A stretch of 64,000 bases of DNA from Nematostella vectensis (lineage: Eukaryota; Cnidaria; Anthozoa; Actiniaria; Edwardsiidae): assembly GCF_932526225.1 (NCBI RefSeq), contig NC_064047.1, forward strand, positions 15,117,621 through 15,181,620, written 5' to 3'. The position numbers were made by a program, and so were the translations under genes. Every line of letters begins with the position of its first letter. The first letter of the stretch is position 1. A model generated the notes under the pieces. It ran no database searches. It saw nothing but the letters and a program-made list of their open reading frames with translations, and was not told the DNA's origin. This document shows positions 22,135-33,118 of this stretch, in pieces.

Positions 22135-25100
22135 TTAATGATTTCTACGGTCATAGGTGAGTTGAGCTTGCTTCCTTGTGTGTCTCAAGGCCGACGCCAA
22201 ACTGTCTTTCATTGCGTCGGTGCACTGGCTGATAAAACAAAAGAAAGAAAGTCCTGGTTGTGAATTTTGCTTGCGGTGTGTAATTACTAATAGTTCTAAG
22301 TTATCATTACATAATCGTTTTATTCGTGAAGAAAATGGCTGATAAACACAGCATGGTGCCGTCCAGAGTCTTGTGGGGGAGTGAGTGATAATAGTCTGCA
22401 ATGTCATCTACTTAGCATGGAATTCTCACCTGTCCCCATAACAATAAGTCACGAAGGAGCTTCTCAGAAGGTGCAAGTTGACACTCACTCCTGTTAGGTG
22501 GTAAAAGACAGACTTCATGTGGGTTGAGAATGCGGGACCACTAAAGGGTTTTCCTTTATCTGTCTAAAAACAAAAAGAAGTAAAGAATCACTCATCAATT
22601 CAATATCAATTCAAATGCAATGTTTTTTTCCATGTAACCCCCCCCCTCCCCCCTCCCCCCAAATTAGGGGGTTATAAAATGACCCCACAAAGGGATAGTA
22701 GTTGTTTTAAATGCTTTCATAGTCACCCTATGTAGGATTGTTAGATGTTCAAAATATTAATTCACCACCAAAACTAACCCTTCCTAGGATTGTAATGAGA
22801 GTATAACCTTTCCTGGGATGAGTGATGATGTACAAAATGTCTTGTTGGGGTGAGACAATTGGTTGAGATAACTTTTCAAAGATGACTATTTCGCTGGATT
22901 ACTTTAGAAAGATAATTCGCAACCTTATAAGAATTAGGGTCCCATGTTCTATCCAACAATCACTAGTTCCAAGAAGATCAGTGAGCCCTTTGAAGAAATA
23001 TAATTGGAAACTGAAGAGTCATAACTTACCAGGAGAAGAAAATTGTTGGTTGTGCCATCGTCAGAGGCGTCGAGAAGAATATCTCTGTATTTGTCCAGAT
23101 ATTCCCTTATGATGACGTTCAATCTGTGATCTTCCTGAAAGTGAAAAAAAAGAGAGTCAGCTAATATGATCACGTCACGGAGTCTACACAGAGTATTTAA
23201 GTAGAAAATATGTGAAAACAGTAGTAGCACACATAAAATTCAATTTGTGATAAGAAGAAGATTAAATGGTTACTTTATTATAGTTTAAACAAATAATCGT
23301 GTTTTCCCATATGCTGTTGTCACGCAATCTACAAGCACATGTCAAAATAAAGGATAAATCACAAATGAAAGACTTACTGGCAAATTTGTGACATCAACCC
23401 CATGAGAGCCATATGTTTTGTAATCCTCGAATCTGAACATGAGGGTGCCATCTGAATTCAAGACTAATGAATTCAGTTCCTGGACGTGTTCTCTGTCAAC
23501 GGACGGGGCAATTCGCAGTGTCCGGATCTCTTGTCCTCTGGAAGGAGGTATCAATACGAAAAGCGCGATCGACAGCAGATTCCTGCTCTCCCTAGCCTTG
23601 GCACTCTAGACAAATCAAAGCAAACTTTTTTTAGCAAAATTGTGAGTCGAGTTCCGCTACCGCCGACCCAAGACGGTATGCCTAGGCCTTTCCAACAATG
23701 CAGTGCAATGCCCACAAATTACAGCTTTCACACATCAGGACTGCTGGTTGAAATCGCTACCTGTGAGCGTGCCATGTCAAATCTTTCTGTCTGCATGTCC
23801 ACACAATGAATCACCTCATCCCTGCAATGAATCACATGAAACCATTAGTAACCAGTTTCAAGTTCTCTGGGTTCTGTGAGAGATAGCTAGCCGTGATACG
23901 GGGAGCTGTTGCCTACTCTTATGAATAGCACACAGTCATCCCCCCCTTTAAATTCTAAGTGAAGTGTTAGGAGACACGCACTGAATCACCTCATCCCTGC
24001 AATGAATCACATGAAACCGTGAGTAACCAGTTTCAAGTTCTCTGGGTTCTGAGAGAGGTAACTGTTCCTTACTTCTACGAATAGCAAACAGGTATCCCCT
24101 CCCTATAAATTGTAAGTGAAGTGTTAGGAGACTGTTAAAGAGTGGAAATGCAGGCGAAACAAGTTCTATCCTCTTTCAACCCCAACCTCCAGTCCAGAAC
24201 TGAACCCAGAGCCGGATTCGAACTAGTTATTCGAACTACTTATTGGATTTATCATTGCAGCATACCATGGCAACCACTTATTTGCATTGACAAGGTCCTC
24301 TTGCGTGGGCTGCGCAGCGCGGGCCTGCCTCTGAAACGCATTGCAGGCACCCCTCAGCTGCGAAACGACTTTGACATCCCTGTAGAGGGTGACGGCGTGT
24401 TCTCGGTTCAAGAATTTTGCTGGGTAGATCAAGGAGGCAGCGTGATTGGCTGAAGTAAAGAATGATATAATAATGGCGTATGTTGTAACATATCATTAAC
24501 ACAGTCCAACATCTATTAAGCGAGTGTAAATCCCCGACATTAAATAACAACCGTTACAATATAAACATCAGTAGCAACCATGTTAACCCTGACATGAGCG
24601 CTCTTTCCAAATGTTAAACCCGGGACTTTCCACCGAATCACACACCACGACACAAGGGTAAAAACAGATATATTCGGTATCAGTCGTCTTGCATACAACT
24701 CTCTTCGAAATCCGTAATTGTCCAGTTACACAATAGCGCGATCAAATATCAGATTACTCTATCCGGCGATACTTACTTAAGCATACTTATTACTACTAAG
24801 TTTTGCGAAATGTGAATTTAGCATTCTAGACCGACCGCAGTTGTTAAAAAGCAGATGAATTGAACATGTTCACCTAGGGTAGACGATGCAAGCTTCCTGT
24901 CCGTCTGCAACGAGAAATGTTTAGCTCAGTTTTACGTTCGCTCGCGTCGTGTCGGTTCCAAAAATTCAAAACATGCCGCCGCCATTTTTAAAAGGAAGAA
25001 TTGGGAGGGAGGCCTGGGTACTAGTACCGAGTTTCTTCGCGACGCGCTGACACCACATCGACGCGACGCGCAAATTATTGATTAAGCATATTTTCGACGG

Positions 25101-25639
25101 ACTTACCTTTAAATAATCCAGATACCTTTCGAGTAACCGTGTTCTTAAAAATAGATCTGGGCTGATGTCTTTGTAATGAAGCGTGTCTCTACAGAACCCA
25201 AGATAACCTAGGGGGGGAGGGAATATAAGTCGTCATGTTGTCATGGTAACAGCTAGCAGCAAGGTGCGAAATCTGACTCTAAAAGAACGCTTACGCATGA
25301 AACTCACGAGACAAAATAAAACTTACATAGAATTCTCTCATTTGCCTTCGTCCAGGTCGAGGGAGAAATGGGCGACCCTTTTCTTTCCAAATTAATGTCT
25401 TTGGTGAAAAAAACCTTAACATCTCTTAAAAGCTTAGCCATCTCCGTTGTGAGTTCAGCGATCGGTATGGCATATTTTCGCGAAGAACGTTCATCCGCAT
25501 GCACTTTTTTTTTTACTGTGTCGTCTGTTGAGGCCTGCGGGTCAGTAGCGGTGCTTTCATCGGCGGGCACGTGATTCTCCGTTTCTTCACTGTCATCTGT
25601 GATACTGTCATACTGGACCAAGCCCGCGGCCTGCGCCAT
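22135..25639 (-). CDS. Tyrosine recombinase, seven exons, 372 residues
   Basis: Exons on the minus strand: 25639-25327, 24449-24266, 23821-23761, 23605-23378, 23134-23030, 22563-22430 and 22228-22135. All introns are GT-AG, several acceptors have strong pyrimidine tracts, and every junction keeps phase, giving 1119 nt. Residues 1-60 are acidic and low-complexity. Residues 60-186 are helical and fit a core-binding domain. The catalytic domain shows Arg209 (SRGQE, the usual RxxE), Lys249 (FEDYKT), His328 and Arg331 (HLLR), His358 (LRHT) and nucleophile Tyr367 (TYDRR). The His-to-Tyr spacing of nine is the family norm. The enzyme would cut and rejoin DNA through a 3'-phosphotyrosine. It ends five residues after Tyr367, in minisatellite DNA, so it may be truncated. 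The start chosen (25639) has a good context (ACGATGG); the frame stays open upstream to 25882. It could be a domesticated transposon gene or still belong to a mobile element; I cannot name the family. Confidence 0.8.
22638..22660. repeat. Poly-C tract in intron 5
   Basis: A run of 23 bases that are C except for two T, just upstream (on the gene strand) of the acceptor of the sixth exon. On the transcribed RNA it is a G tract. Confidence 0.9.
23802..24131 (-). repeat. Tandem duplication in intron 2 that copies a splice acceptor
   Basis: Two imperfect copies of about 160 bp, near 23802-23970 and 23977-24131, both with 'gaatcacctcatccctgcaa' and 'accagtttcaagttctctgg', and both ending 'gtgaagtgttaggaga'. 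The copy nearer the exon contains the acceptor and first bases of the 61-nt third exon. The farther copy carries the same acceptor and about 15 exon bases, then diverges, so it is a decoy acceptor. Confidence 0.8.
24450..25326 (-). other. Intron 1 of the recombinase gene
   Basis: 877 bp without another credible exon. Around 24940-25080 it is CpG-rich, with a GCCGCCATTTTT string (24979-24990) that resembles a YY1-type site, and it could hold an alternative promoter. That is only suggestive. The donor is GTAAGT and the acceptor TTTACTTCAG. Confidence 0.6.
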
Positions 25640-25904
25640 CGTGTGCACTAAGACGGCTCGCGAGCAAGTGTGACTTGACGCTGACGCGCGCGTCCTTGAC
25701 AATAGATAATGCGTATTCCAATGAATATGATAGATATGATCAGATATGATTGTTGCGTCGTGTTGGGTTCCCTGTTGATTTCTCGTCATTGGGCAATCAC
25801 ACTGTATAAGATAAGGGTTTGGTGCTGTTGACCGCGATGTATGGTTCAAAACACTAGGCGAACGCGGCATAGAGATAGCCAAGGAGATGGTAATTTATAT
25901 TTAG
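25640..25904 (-). promoter_or_regulatory. Presumed promoter and 5' UTR of the recombinase gene
   Basis: 265 bp between the start codon and the first recognisable satellite unit. It contains GC-rich CpG strings ('gacgctgacgcgcgcg') near the gene and a triplicated TATGAT motif at about 25727-25750. No clear TATA box is placed. The open frame of the first exon continues through it to 25882, so an N-terminally longer protein is possible. Confidence 0.4.
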
Positions 25905-25964
25905 TCCGATGCCCTGAAACAAAATTGTTCTTACTGTGGGAGCTGTTCGGTATGCCTGTGGTGG

Positions 25965-25972
25965 TGACGTCA
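25965..25972. promoter_or_regulatory. CRE-type site TGACGTCA, first of the array
   Basis: Perfect palindromic CREB/ATF consensus, flanked to form GTGGTGACGTCATCAC. It recurs in most satellite units. In a large minority it is TGACATCA, the product expected from CpG decay. This first site lies about 330 bp upstream of the recombinase start codon. Confidence 0.6.
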
Positions 25973-26042
25973 TCACTTCAATGAAGCAATAATCAGAGAC
26001 CCTAGCGTGAAGGTCAGATCGAGACGATTTTGCGGTAGTGCA

Positions 26043-26048
26043 CACGTG
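26043..26048. promoter_or_regulatory. CACGTG E-box, first of the array
   Basis: Palindromic E-box of the MYC/MAX/USF/CLOCK type within 'gtgcacacgtgaag'. It is present in nearly every satellite unit, about 75 bp after the CRE-type site. Confidence 0.55.
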
Positions 26049-27086
26049 AAGCCGACTTTGATTTCACCTTGACAACGCGTCGTTTTTAGCGTGGCCTGTG
26101 AGGTGTCTCCCGAGATGCCTTACGGTCTTATTGTTCTCACTGTGGGGGAAGGGGGTTACCTGTGGTGGTGACGTCATCACTTCAATGAAGCAATAATCAG
26201 AGATCCTAGCGTGAAGGTTAGATCGGGACGATTTTGCGGTAGTGCACACGTGAAGCCGACTTTTATTTCACCTTGACAACGCGTCGTTTTTAGCGTGGCC
26301 TGTAAGGTGTCTTCCGAGATGCCTTACGGTCTTATTGTTCTCACTGTGGGGGAGAAGGGTTGCCTGTGGTGGTGACATCATCACTTCAATGAAGCAATAA
26401 TCAGAGATCCTAGCGTGAAGGTTAGATCGAGACGATTTTGCGGTAGTGCACACGTGAAGCCGACTTCGATTTCACCTTGACAACGCGTCGTTTTTAGCGT
26501 GGCCTGTGAAGTGTCTCCCGAGATGCCTTACGGTCTCATTGTTCTCACTGTGGGGGGGGGGGGGGGTTGCCTGTGGTGGTGACGTCATCACTTCAATGAA
26601 GCAATAATCAGAGATCCTAGCGTGAAGGTTAGATCGAGACGATTTTGCGGTAGTGCACACGTGAAGCCGACTTTGATTTCACCTTGACAACGCGTCGTTT
26701 TTAGCGTGGCCTGTGAAGTGTCTCCCGAGATGCCTTACGGTCTTATTGTTCTCACTGTGGGGGAGGGGGGTTGCCTGTGGTGGTGACGTCATCACTTCAA
26801 TGAAGCAATAATCAGAGAACCTAGCGTGAAGGTTAGATCGAGACGATTTTGCGGTAGTGCACACGTGAAGCCGACTTTGATTTCACCTTGACAACGCGTC
26901 GTTTTTAGCGTGGCCTGTGAGGTGTCTCCCGAGATGCCTTACGGTCTTATTGATCTCACTGTGGAGGAGGGGGGTTGCCTGTGGTGGTGACGTCATCACT
27001 TCAATGAAGCAATAATCAGAGATCCTAGCGTGAAGGTTAGATCGAGACGATTTTGCGGTAGTGCACACGTGAAGCCGACTTTGATT

Positions 27087-29524
27087 TCACCTTGACAACG
27101 CATCGTTTTTAGCGTGGCCTGTGATGTGTCTGACGAGATGCCTTACGGTCTTATTGTTCTCACTGTGGGGGAAGGGGGTTACCTGTGGTGGTGACGTCAT
27201 CACTTCAATGAAGCAATAATCAGAGGACCTAGCGTGAAGGTTAGATCGGGACGATTTTGCGGTAGTGCACACGTGAAGCCGACTTTGATTTCACCTTGAC
27301 AACGCGTCGTTTTTAGCGTGGCCTGTAAGGTGTCTTCCGAGATGCCTTACGGTCTTATTGTTCTCACTGTGGGGGAGAAGGGTTGCCTGTGGTGGTGACA
27401 TCATCACTTCAATAAAGCAATAATCAGAGATCCTAGCGTGAAGGTTAGATCGAGACGATTTTGCGGTAGTGCACACGTGAAGCCGACTTCGATTTCACCT
27501 TGACAACGCGTCGTTTTTAGCGTGGCCTGTGAAGTGTCTCCCGAGATGCCTTACGGTCTCATTGTTCTCACTGTGGGGGGGTTGCCTGTGGTGGTGACGT
27601 CATCACTTCAATGAAGCAATAATCAGAGATCCTAGCGTGAAGGTTAGATCGAGACGATTTTGAGGTAGTGCACACGTGAAGCCGACTTTGATTTCACCTT
27701 GACAACGCGTCGTTTTTAGCGTGGCCTGTAAGGTGTCTCCCGAGATGCCTTACGGTCTTATTGTTCTCACTGTGGGGGAGGGGGGTTGCCTTTGGTGGTG
27801 ACATCATCACTTTAATGAAGCAATAATCAAAGATCCTAGCGTGAAGGTTAGGTCGGGACGATTTTGCGGTAGTGCACACGTGAAGCCGACTTTGATTTCA
27901 CCTTGACAACGCGTCGTTTTTAGCGTGGCCTGTGAAGTGTCTCCCGAGAGGCCTTACGGTCTTATTGTTCTCACTGTGGGGGAGGGGGGTTGCCTGTGGT
28001 GGTGACGTCATCACTTCAATGAAGCAATAATCAGAGATCCTAGCGTGAAGGTTAGATCGAGACAATTTTGCGGTAGTGCACACGTGAAGCCGACTTTGAT
28101 TTCACCTTGACAACGCGTCGTTTTTAGCGTGGCCTGTGAGGTGTCTCCCGAGATGCCTTACGGTCTTATTGTTCTCACTGTGGGGGAGGGGGGTTGCCTG
28201 TGGTGGTGACGTCATCACTTCAATGAAGCAATAATCAGAGATCCTAGCGTGAAGGTTAGATCGAGACGATTTTGCGGTAGTGCACACGTGAAGCCGACTT
28301 TGATTTCACCTTGACAACGCATCGTTTTTAGCGTGGCCTGTGATGTGTCTGACGAGATGCCTTACGGTCTTATTGTTCTCACTGTGGGGGAAGGGGGTTA
28401 CCTGTGGTGGTGACGTCATCACTTCAATGAAGCAATAATCAGAGGACCTAGCGTGAAGGTTAGATCGGGACGATTTTGCGGTAGTGCACACGTGAAGCCG
28501 ACTTTGATTTCACCTTGACAACGCGTCGTTTTTAGCGTGGCCTGTAAGGTGTCTTCCGAGATGCCTTACGGTCTTATTGTTCTCACTGTGGGGGAGAAGG
28601 GTTGCCTGTGGTGGTGACATCATCACTTCAATAAAGCAATAATCAGAGATCCTAGCGTGAAGGTTAGATCGAGACGATTTTGCGGTAGTGCACACGTGAA
28701 GCCGACTTCGATTTCACCTTGACAACGCGTCGTTTTTAGCGTGGCCTGTGAAGTGTCTCCCGAGATGCCTTACGGTCTCATTGTTCTCACTGTGGGGGGG
28801 TTGCCTGTGGTGGTGACGTCATCACTTCAATGAAGCAATAATCAGAGATCCTAGCGTGAAGGTTAGATCGAGACGATTTTGAGGTAGTGCACACGTGAAG
28901 CCGACTTTGATTTCACCTTGACAACGCGTCGTTTTTAGCGTGGCCTGTAAGGTGTCTCCCGAGATGCCTTACGGTCTTATTGTTCTCACTGTGGGGGAGG
29001 GGGGTTGCCTTTGGTGGTGACATCATCACTTTAATGAAGCAATAATCAAAGATCCTAGCGTGAAGGTTAGGTCGGGACGATTTTGCGGTAGTGCACACGT
29101 GAAGCCGACTTTGATTTCACCTTGACAACGCGTCGTTTTTAGCGTGGCCTGTGAAGTGTCTCCCGAGAGGCCTTACGGTCTTATTGTTCTCACTGTGGGG
29201 GAGGGGGGTTGCCTGTGGTGGTGACGTCATCACTTCAATGAAGCAATAATCAGAGATCCTAGCGTGAAGGTTAGATCGAGACAATTTTGCGGTAGTGCAC
29301 ACGTGAAGCCGACTTTGATTTCACCTTGACAACGCGTCGTTTTTAGCGTGGCCTGTGAGGTGTCTCCCGAGATGCCTTACGGTCTTATTGTTCTCACTGT
29401 GGGGGAGGGGGGTTGCCTGTGGTGGTGACGTCATCACTTCAATGAAGCAATAATCAGAGATCCTAGCGTGAAGGTTAGATCGAGACGATTTTGCGGTAGT
29501 GCACACGTGAAGCCGACTTTGATT
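27087..29524. repeat. Higher-order repeat: six-unit block of 1219 bp, two copies
   Basis: Unit variants at 27087, 27291, 27694, 27898 and 28102 recur at 28306, 28510, 28913, 29117 and 29321, always 1219 bp apart. Shared private variants include 'gtgatgtgtctgacg', 'gagacaatttt' and 'ttttgaggtag'. The two copies look almost identical. Confidence 0.9.
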
Positions 29525-30731
29525 TCACCTTGACAACGCGTCGTTTTTAGCGTGGCCTGTAAGGTGTCTTCCGAGATGCCTTACGGTTTTATTGTTCTCA
29601 CTGTGGGGGAGAAGGGTTGCCTGTGGTGGTGACATCATCACTTCAATAAAGCAATAATCAGAGATCCTAGCGTGAAGGTTAGATCGAGACGATTTTGCGG
29701 TAGTGCACACGTGAAGCCGACTTTGATTTCACCTTGACAACGCGTCGTTTTTAGCGTGGCCTGTGAAGTGTCTCCCGAGATGCGTTACGGTCTCATTGTT
29801 CTCACTGTGGGGGGGGGGTTGCCTGTGGTGGTGACGTCATCACTTCAATAAAGCAATAATCAGAGATCCTAGCGTGAAGGTTAGATCGAGACGATTTTGC
29901 GGTAGTGCACACATGAAGCCGACTTTGATTTCACCTTGACAACGCGTCGTTTTTAGCGTGGCCTGTGAAGTGTCTCCCGAGATGCCTTACGGTCTTATTG
30001 TTCTCACTGTGGGGGAGGGGGGTTGCCTGTGGTGGTGACGTCATCACTTCAATGAAGCAATAATCAGAGAACCTAGCGTGAAGGTTAGATCGAGACGATT
30101 TTGCGGTAGTGCACACGTGAAGCCGACTTTGATTTCACCTTGACAACGCGTCGTTTTTAGCGTGGCCTGTGAGGTGTCTTCCGAGATGCCTTACGGTCTT
30201 ATTGTTCTCACTGTAGAGGAGGGGGGTTGCCTGTGGTGGTGACGTCATCACTTCAATGAAGCAATAATTAGAGATCCTAGCGTGAAGGTTAGATCGAGAC
30301 GATTTTGCGGTAGTGCACACGTGAAGCCGACTTTGATTTCACCTTGACAACGCGTCGTTTTTAGCGTGGCCTGTGAAGTGTCTCCCGAGATGCCTTACGG
30401 TCTCATTGTTCTCACTGTGGGGGGAGGGGTTTGCCTGTGGTGGTGACGTCATCATTTCAATGAAGCAATAATCAGAGATCCTAGCGTGAAGGTTAGATCG
30501 AGACGATTTTGCGGTAGTGCACACGTGAAGCCGACTTTGATTTCACCTTGACAACGCATCATTTGTAGCGTGGCCTGTGAGGTGTCTCACGAGATGCCTT
30601 ACGGTCTTATTGTTCTCACTGTGGGGGAAGGGGGTTACCTGTGGTGGTGACGTCATCACTTCAATGAAGCAATAATCAGAGGACCTAGCGTGAAGGTTAG
30701 ATCGGGACGATTTTGCGGTAGTGCACACGTG

Positions 30732-30870
30732 AAGCCGACTTTGATTTCACCTTGACAACGCGTCGTTTTTAGCGTGGCCTGTAAGGTGTCTTCCGAGATG
30801 CCTTACGGTCTTATTGTTCTCACTGTGGGGGAGAAGGGTTGCCTGTGGTGGTGACATCATCTTTTCAATA
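30732..30870. repeat. Shortened satellite unit, 139 bp, first occurrence
   Basis: The unit jumps from 'ttcaataaagc' directly to 'cgactttg', losing about 65 bp including the E-box. The two parental strings share AAGC at the junction, as expected for slippage or microhomology deletion. Confidence 0.9.
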
Positions 30871-33118
30871 AAGCCGACTTTGATTTCACCTTGACAACGC
30901 GTCGTTTTTAGCGTGGCCTGTAAGGTGTCTCCCGAGATGCCTTACGGTCTTATTGTTCTCACTGTGGGGGAGGGGGGTTGCCTGTGGTGGTGACATCATC
31001 ACTTCAATAAAGCAATAATCAGAGATCCTAGCGTGAAGGTTAGATCGAGACGATTTTGCGGTAGTGCACACGTGAAGCCGACTTTGATTTCACCTTGACA
31101 ACGCGTCGTTTTTAGCGTGGCCTGTGAAGTGTCTCCCGAGATGCCTTACGGTCTCATTGTTCTCACTGTGGGGGGGTTGCCTGTGGTGGTGACGTCATCA
31201 CTTCAATGAAGCAATAATCAGAGATCCTAGCGTGAAGGTTAGATCGAGACGATTTTGCGGTAGTGCACACGTGAAGCCGACTTTGATTTCACCTTGACAA
31301 CGCGTCGTTTTTAGCGTGGCCTGTAAGGTGTCTCCCGAGATACCTTACCGTCTTATTGTTCTCACTGTGGGGGAGAAGGGTTGCCTGTGGTGGTGACATC
31401 ATCACTTCAATAAAGCAATAATCAGAGCTCCTAGCGTGAAGGTTAGATCGAGACGATTTTGCGGTAGTGCACACGTGAAGCCGACTTTGATTTCACCTTG
31501 ACAACGCGTCGTTTTTAGCGTGGCCTGTGAAGTGTCTCCCGAGATGCCTTACGGTCTCATTGTTCTCACTGTGGGGGGGGTTGCCTGTGGTGGTGACGTC
31601 ATCACTTCAATGAAGCAATAATCAGAGATCCTAGCGTGAAGGTTAGATCGAGACGATTTTGCTGTAGTGCACACGTGAAGCCGACTTTGATTTCACCTTG
31701 ACAACGCATCGTTTTTAGCGTGGCCTGTGAGGTGTCTCACGAGATGCCTTACGGTCTTATTGTTCTCACTGTGGGGGAAGGGGGTTACCTGTGGTGGTGA
31801 CGTCATCACTTCAATGAAGCAATAATCAGAGAACCTAGCGTGAAGGTTAGATCGAGACGATTTTGCGGTAGTGCACACGTGAAGCCGACTTTGATTTAAC
31901 CTTGACAACGCGTCGATTTTAGCGTGGCCTGTGAGGTGTCTCCCGAGATGCCTTACGGTCTTATTGTTCTCACTGTGGGGGAGAAGGGTTGCCTGTGGTG
32001 GTGACATCATCACTTCAATGAAGCAATAATCAGAGATCCTAGCGTGAAGGTTAGATCGGGACGATTTTGCGGTAGTGCACACGTGAAGCCGACTTTGATT
32101 TCACCTTGACAACGCGTCGTTTTTAGCGTGGCCTGTAAGGTGTCTTCCGAGATGCCTTACGGTCTTATTGTTCTCACTGTGGGGGAGAAGGGTTGCCTGT
32201 GGTGGTGACATCATCACTTCAATAAAGCAATAATCAGAGATCCTAGCGTGAAGGTTAGATCGAGACGATTTTGCGGTAGTGCACACGTGAAGCCGACTTT
32301 GATTTCACCTTGACAACGCGTCGTTTTTAGCGTGGCCTGTGAAGTGTCTCCCGAGATGCCTTACGGTCTTATTGTTCTCACTGTGGGGGAGGGGGGTTGC
32401 CTGTTGTGGTGACGTCATCACTTCAATGAAGCAATAATCAGAGTACCTAGCGTGAAGGTTAGATCGAGACGATTTTGCGGTAGTGCACACGTGAAGCCGA
32501 CTTTGATTTCAACTTGACAACGCGTCGTTTTTAGCGTGGCCTGTGAGGTATCTCCCGAGATGCCTTACGGTTTTATTGTTCTCACTGTGGGGGAAGGGGG
32601 TTACCTGTGGTGGTGACGTCATCACTTCAATGAAGCAATAATCAGAGATCCTAGCGTGAAGGTTAGATCGGGACGATTTTGCGGTAGTGCACACGTGAAG
32701 CCGACTTTGATTTCACCTTGACAACGCGTCGTTTTTAGCGTGGCCTGTAAGGTGTCTTCCGAGATGCCTTACGGTTTTATTGTTCTCACTGTGGGGGAGA
32801 AGGGTTGCCTGTGGTGGTGACATCATCACTTCAATAAAGCAATAATCAGAGATCCTAGCGTGAAGGTTAGATCGAGACGATTTTGCGGTAGTGCACACGT
32901 GAAGCCGACTTTGATTTCACCTTGACAACGCGTCGTTTTTAGCGTGGCCTGTGAAGTGTCTCCCGAGATGCGTTACGGTCTCATTGTTCTCACTGTGGGG
33001 GGGGGGTTGCCTGTGGTGGTGACGTCATCACTTCAATAAAGCAATAATCAGAGATCCTAGCGTGAAGGTTAGATCGAGACGATTTTGCGGTAGTGCACAC
33101 GTGAAGCCGACTTTGATT

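Noticed and set aside
24205-24235. tRNA T-arm-like string 'gttcgaatccggctc' (minus strand) in intron 2
   Set aside because: No A box at the right distance and no cloverleaf; treated as chance.
24223-24432. Reading the second exon through to the stop at 24223 as the end of the gene
   Set aside because: A GTATGC donor at 24265 leads in phase to a 61-nt exon and then to the catalytic exons, which gives a complete recombinase domain.
25640-25660. Homology between the promoter string 'cgtgtgcacta' and the satellite's 'tagtgcacacg'
   Set aside because: An 11-bp inverse match around the palindromic TGCA core is too short to claim a common origin.
25976-25986. Heat-shock element at CTTCAATGAAG in the satellite unit
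   Set aside because: The TTC and GAA blocks are separated by three bases rather than the two a heat-shock element needs.
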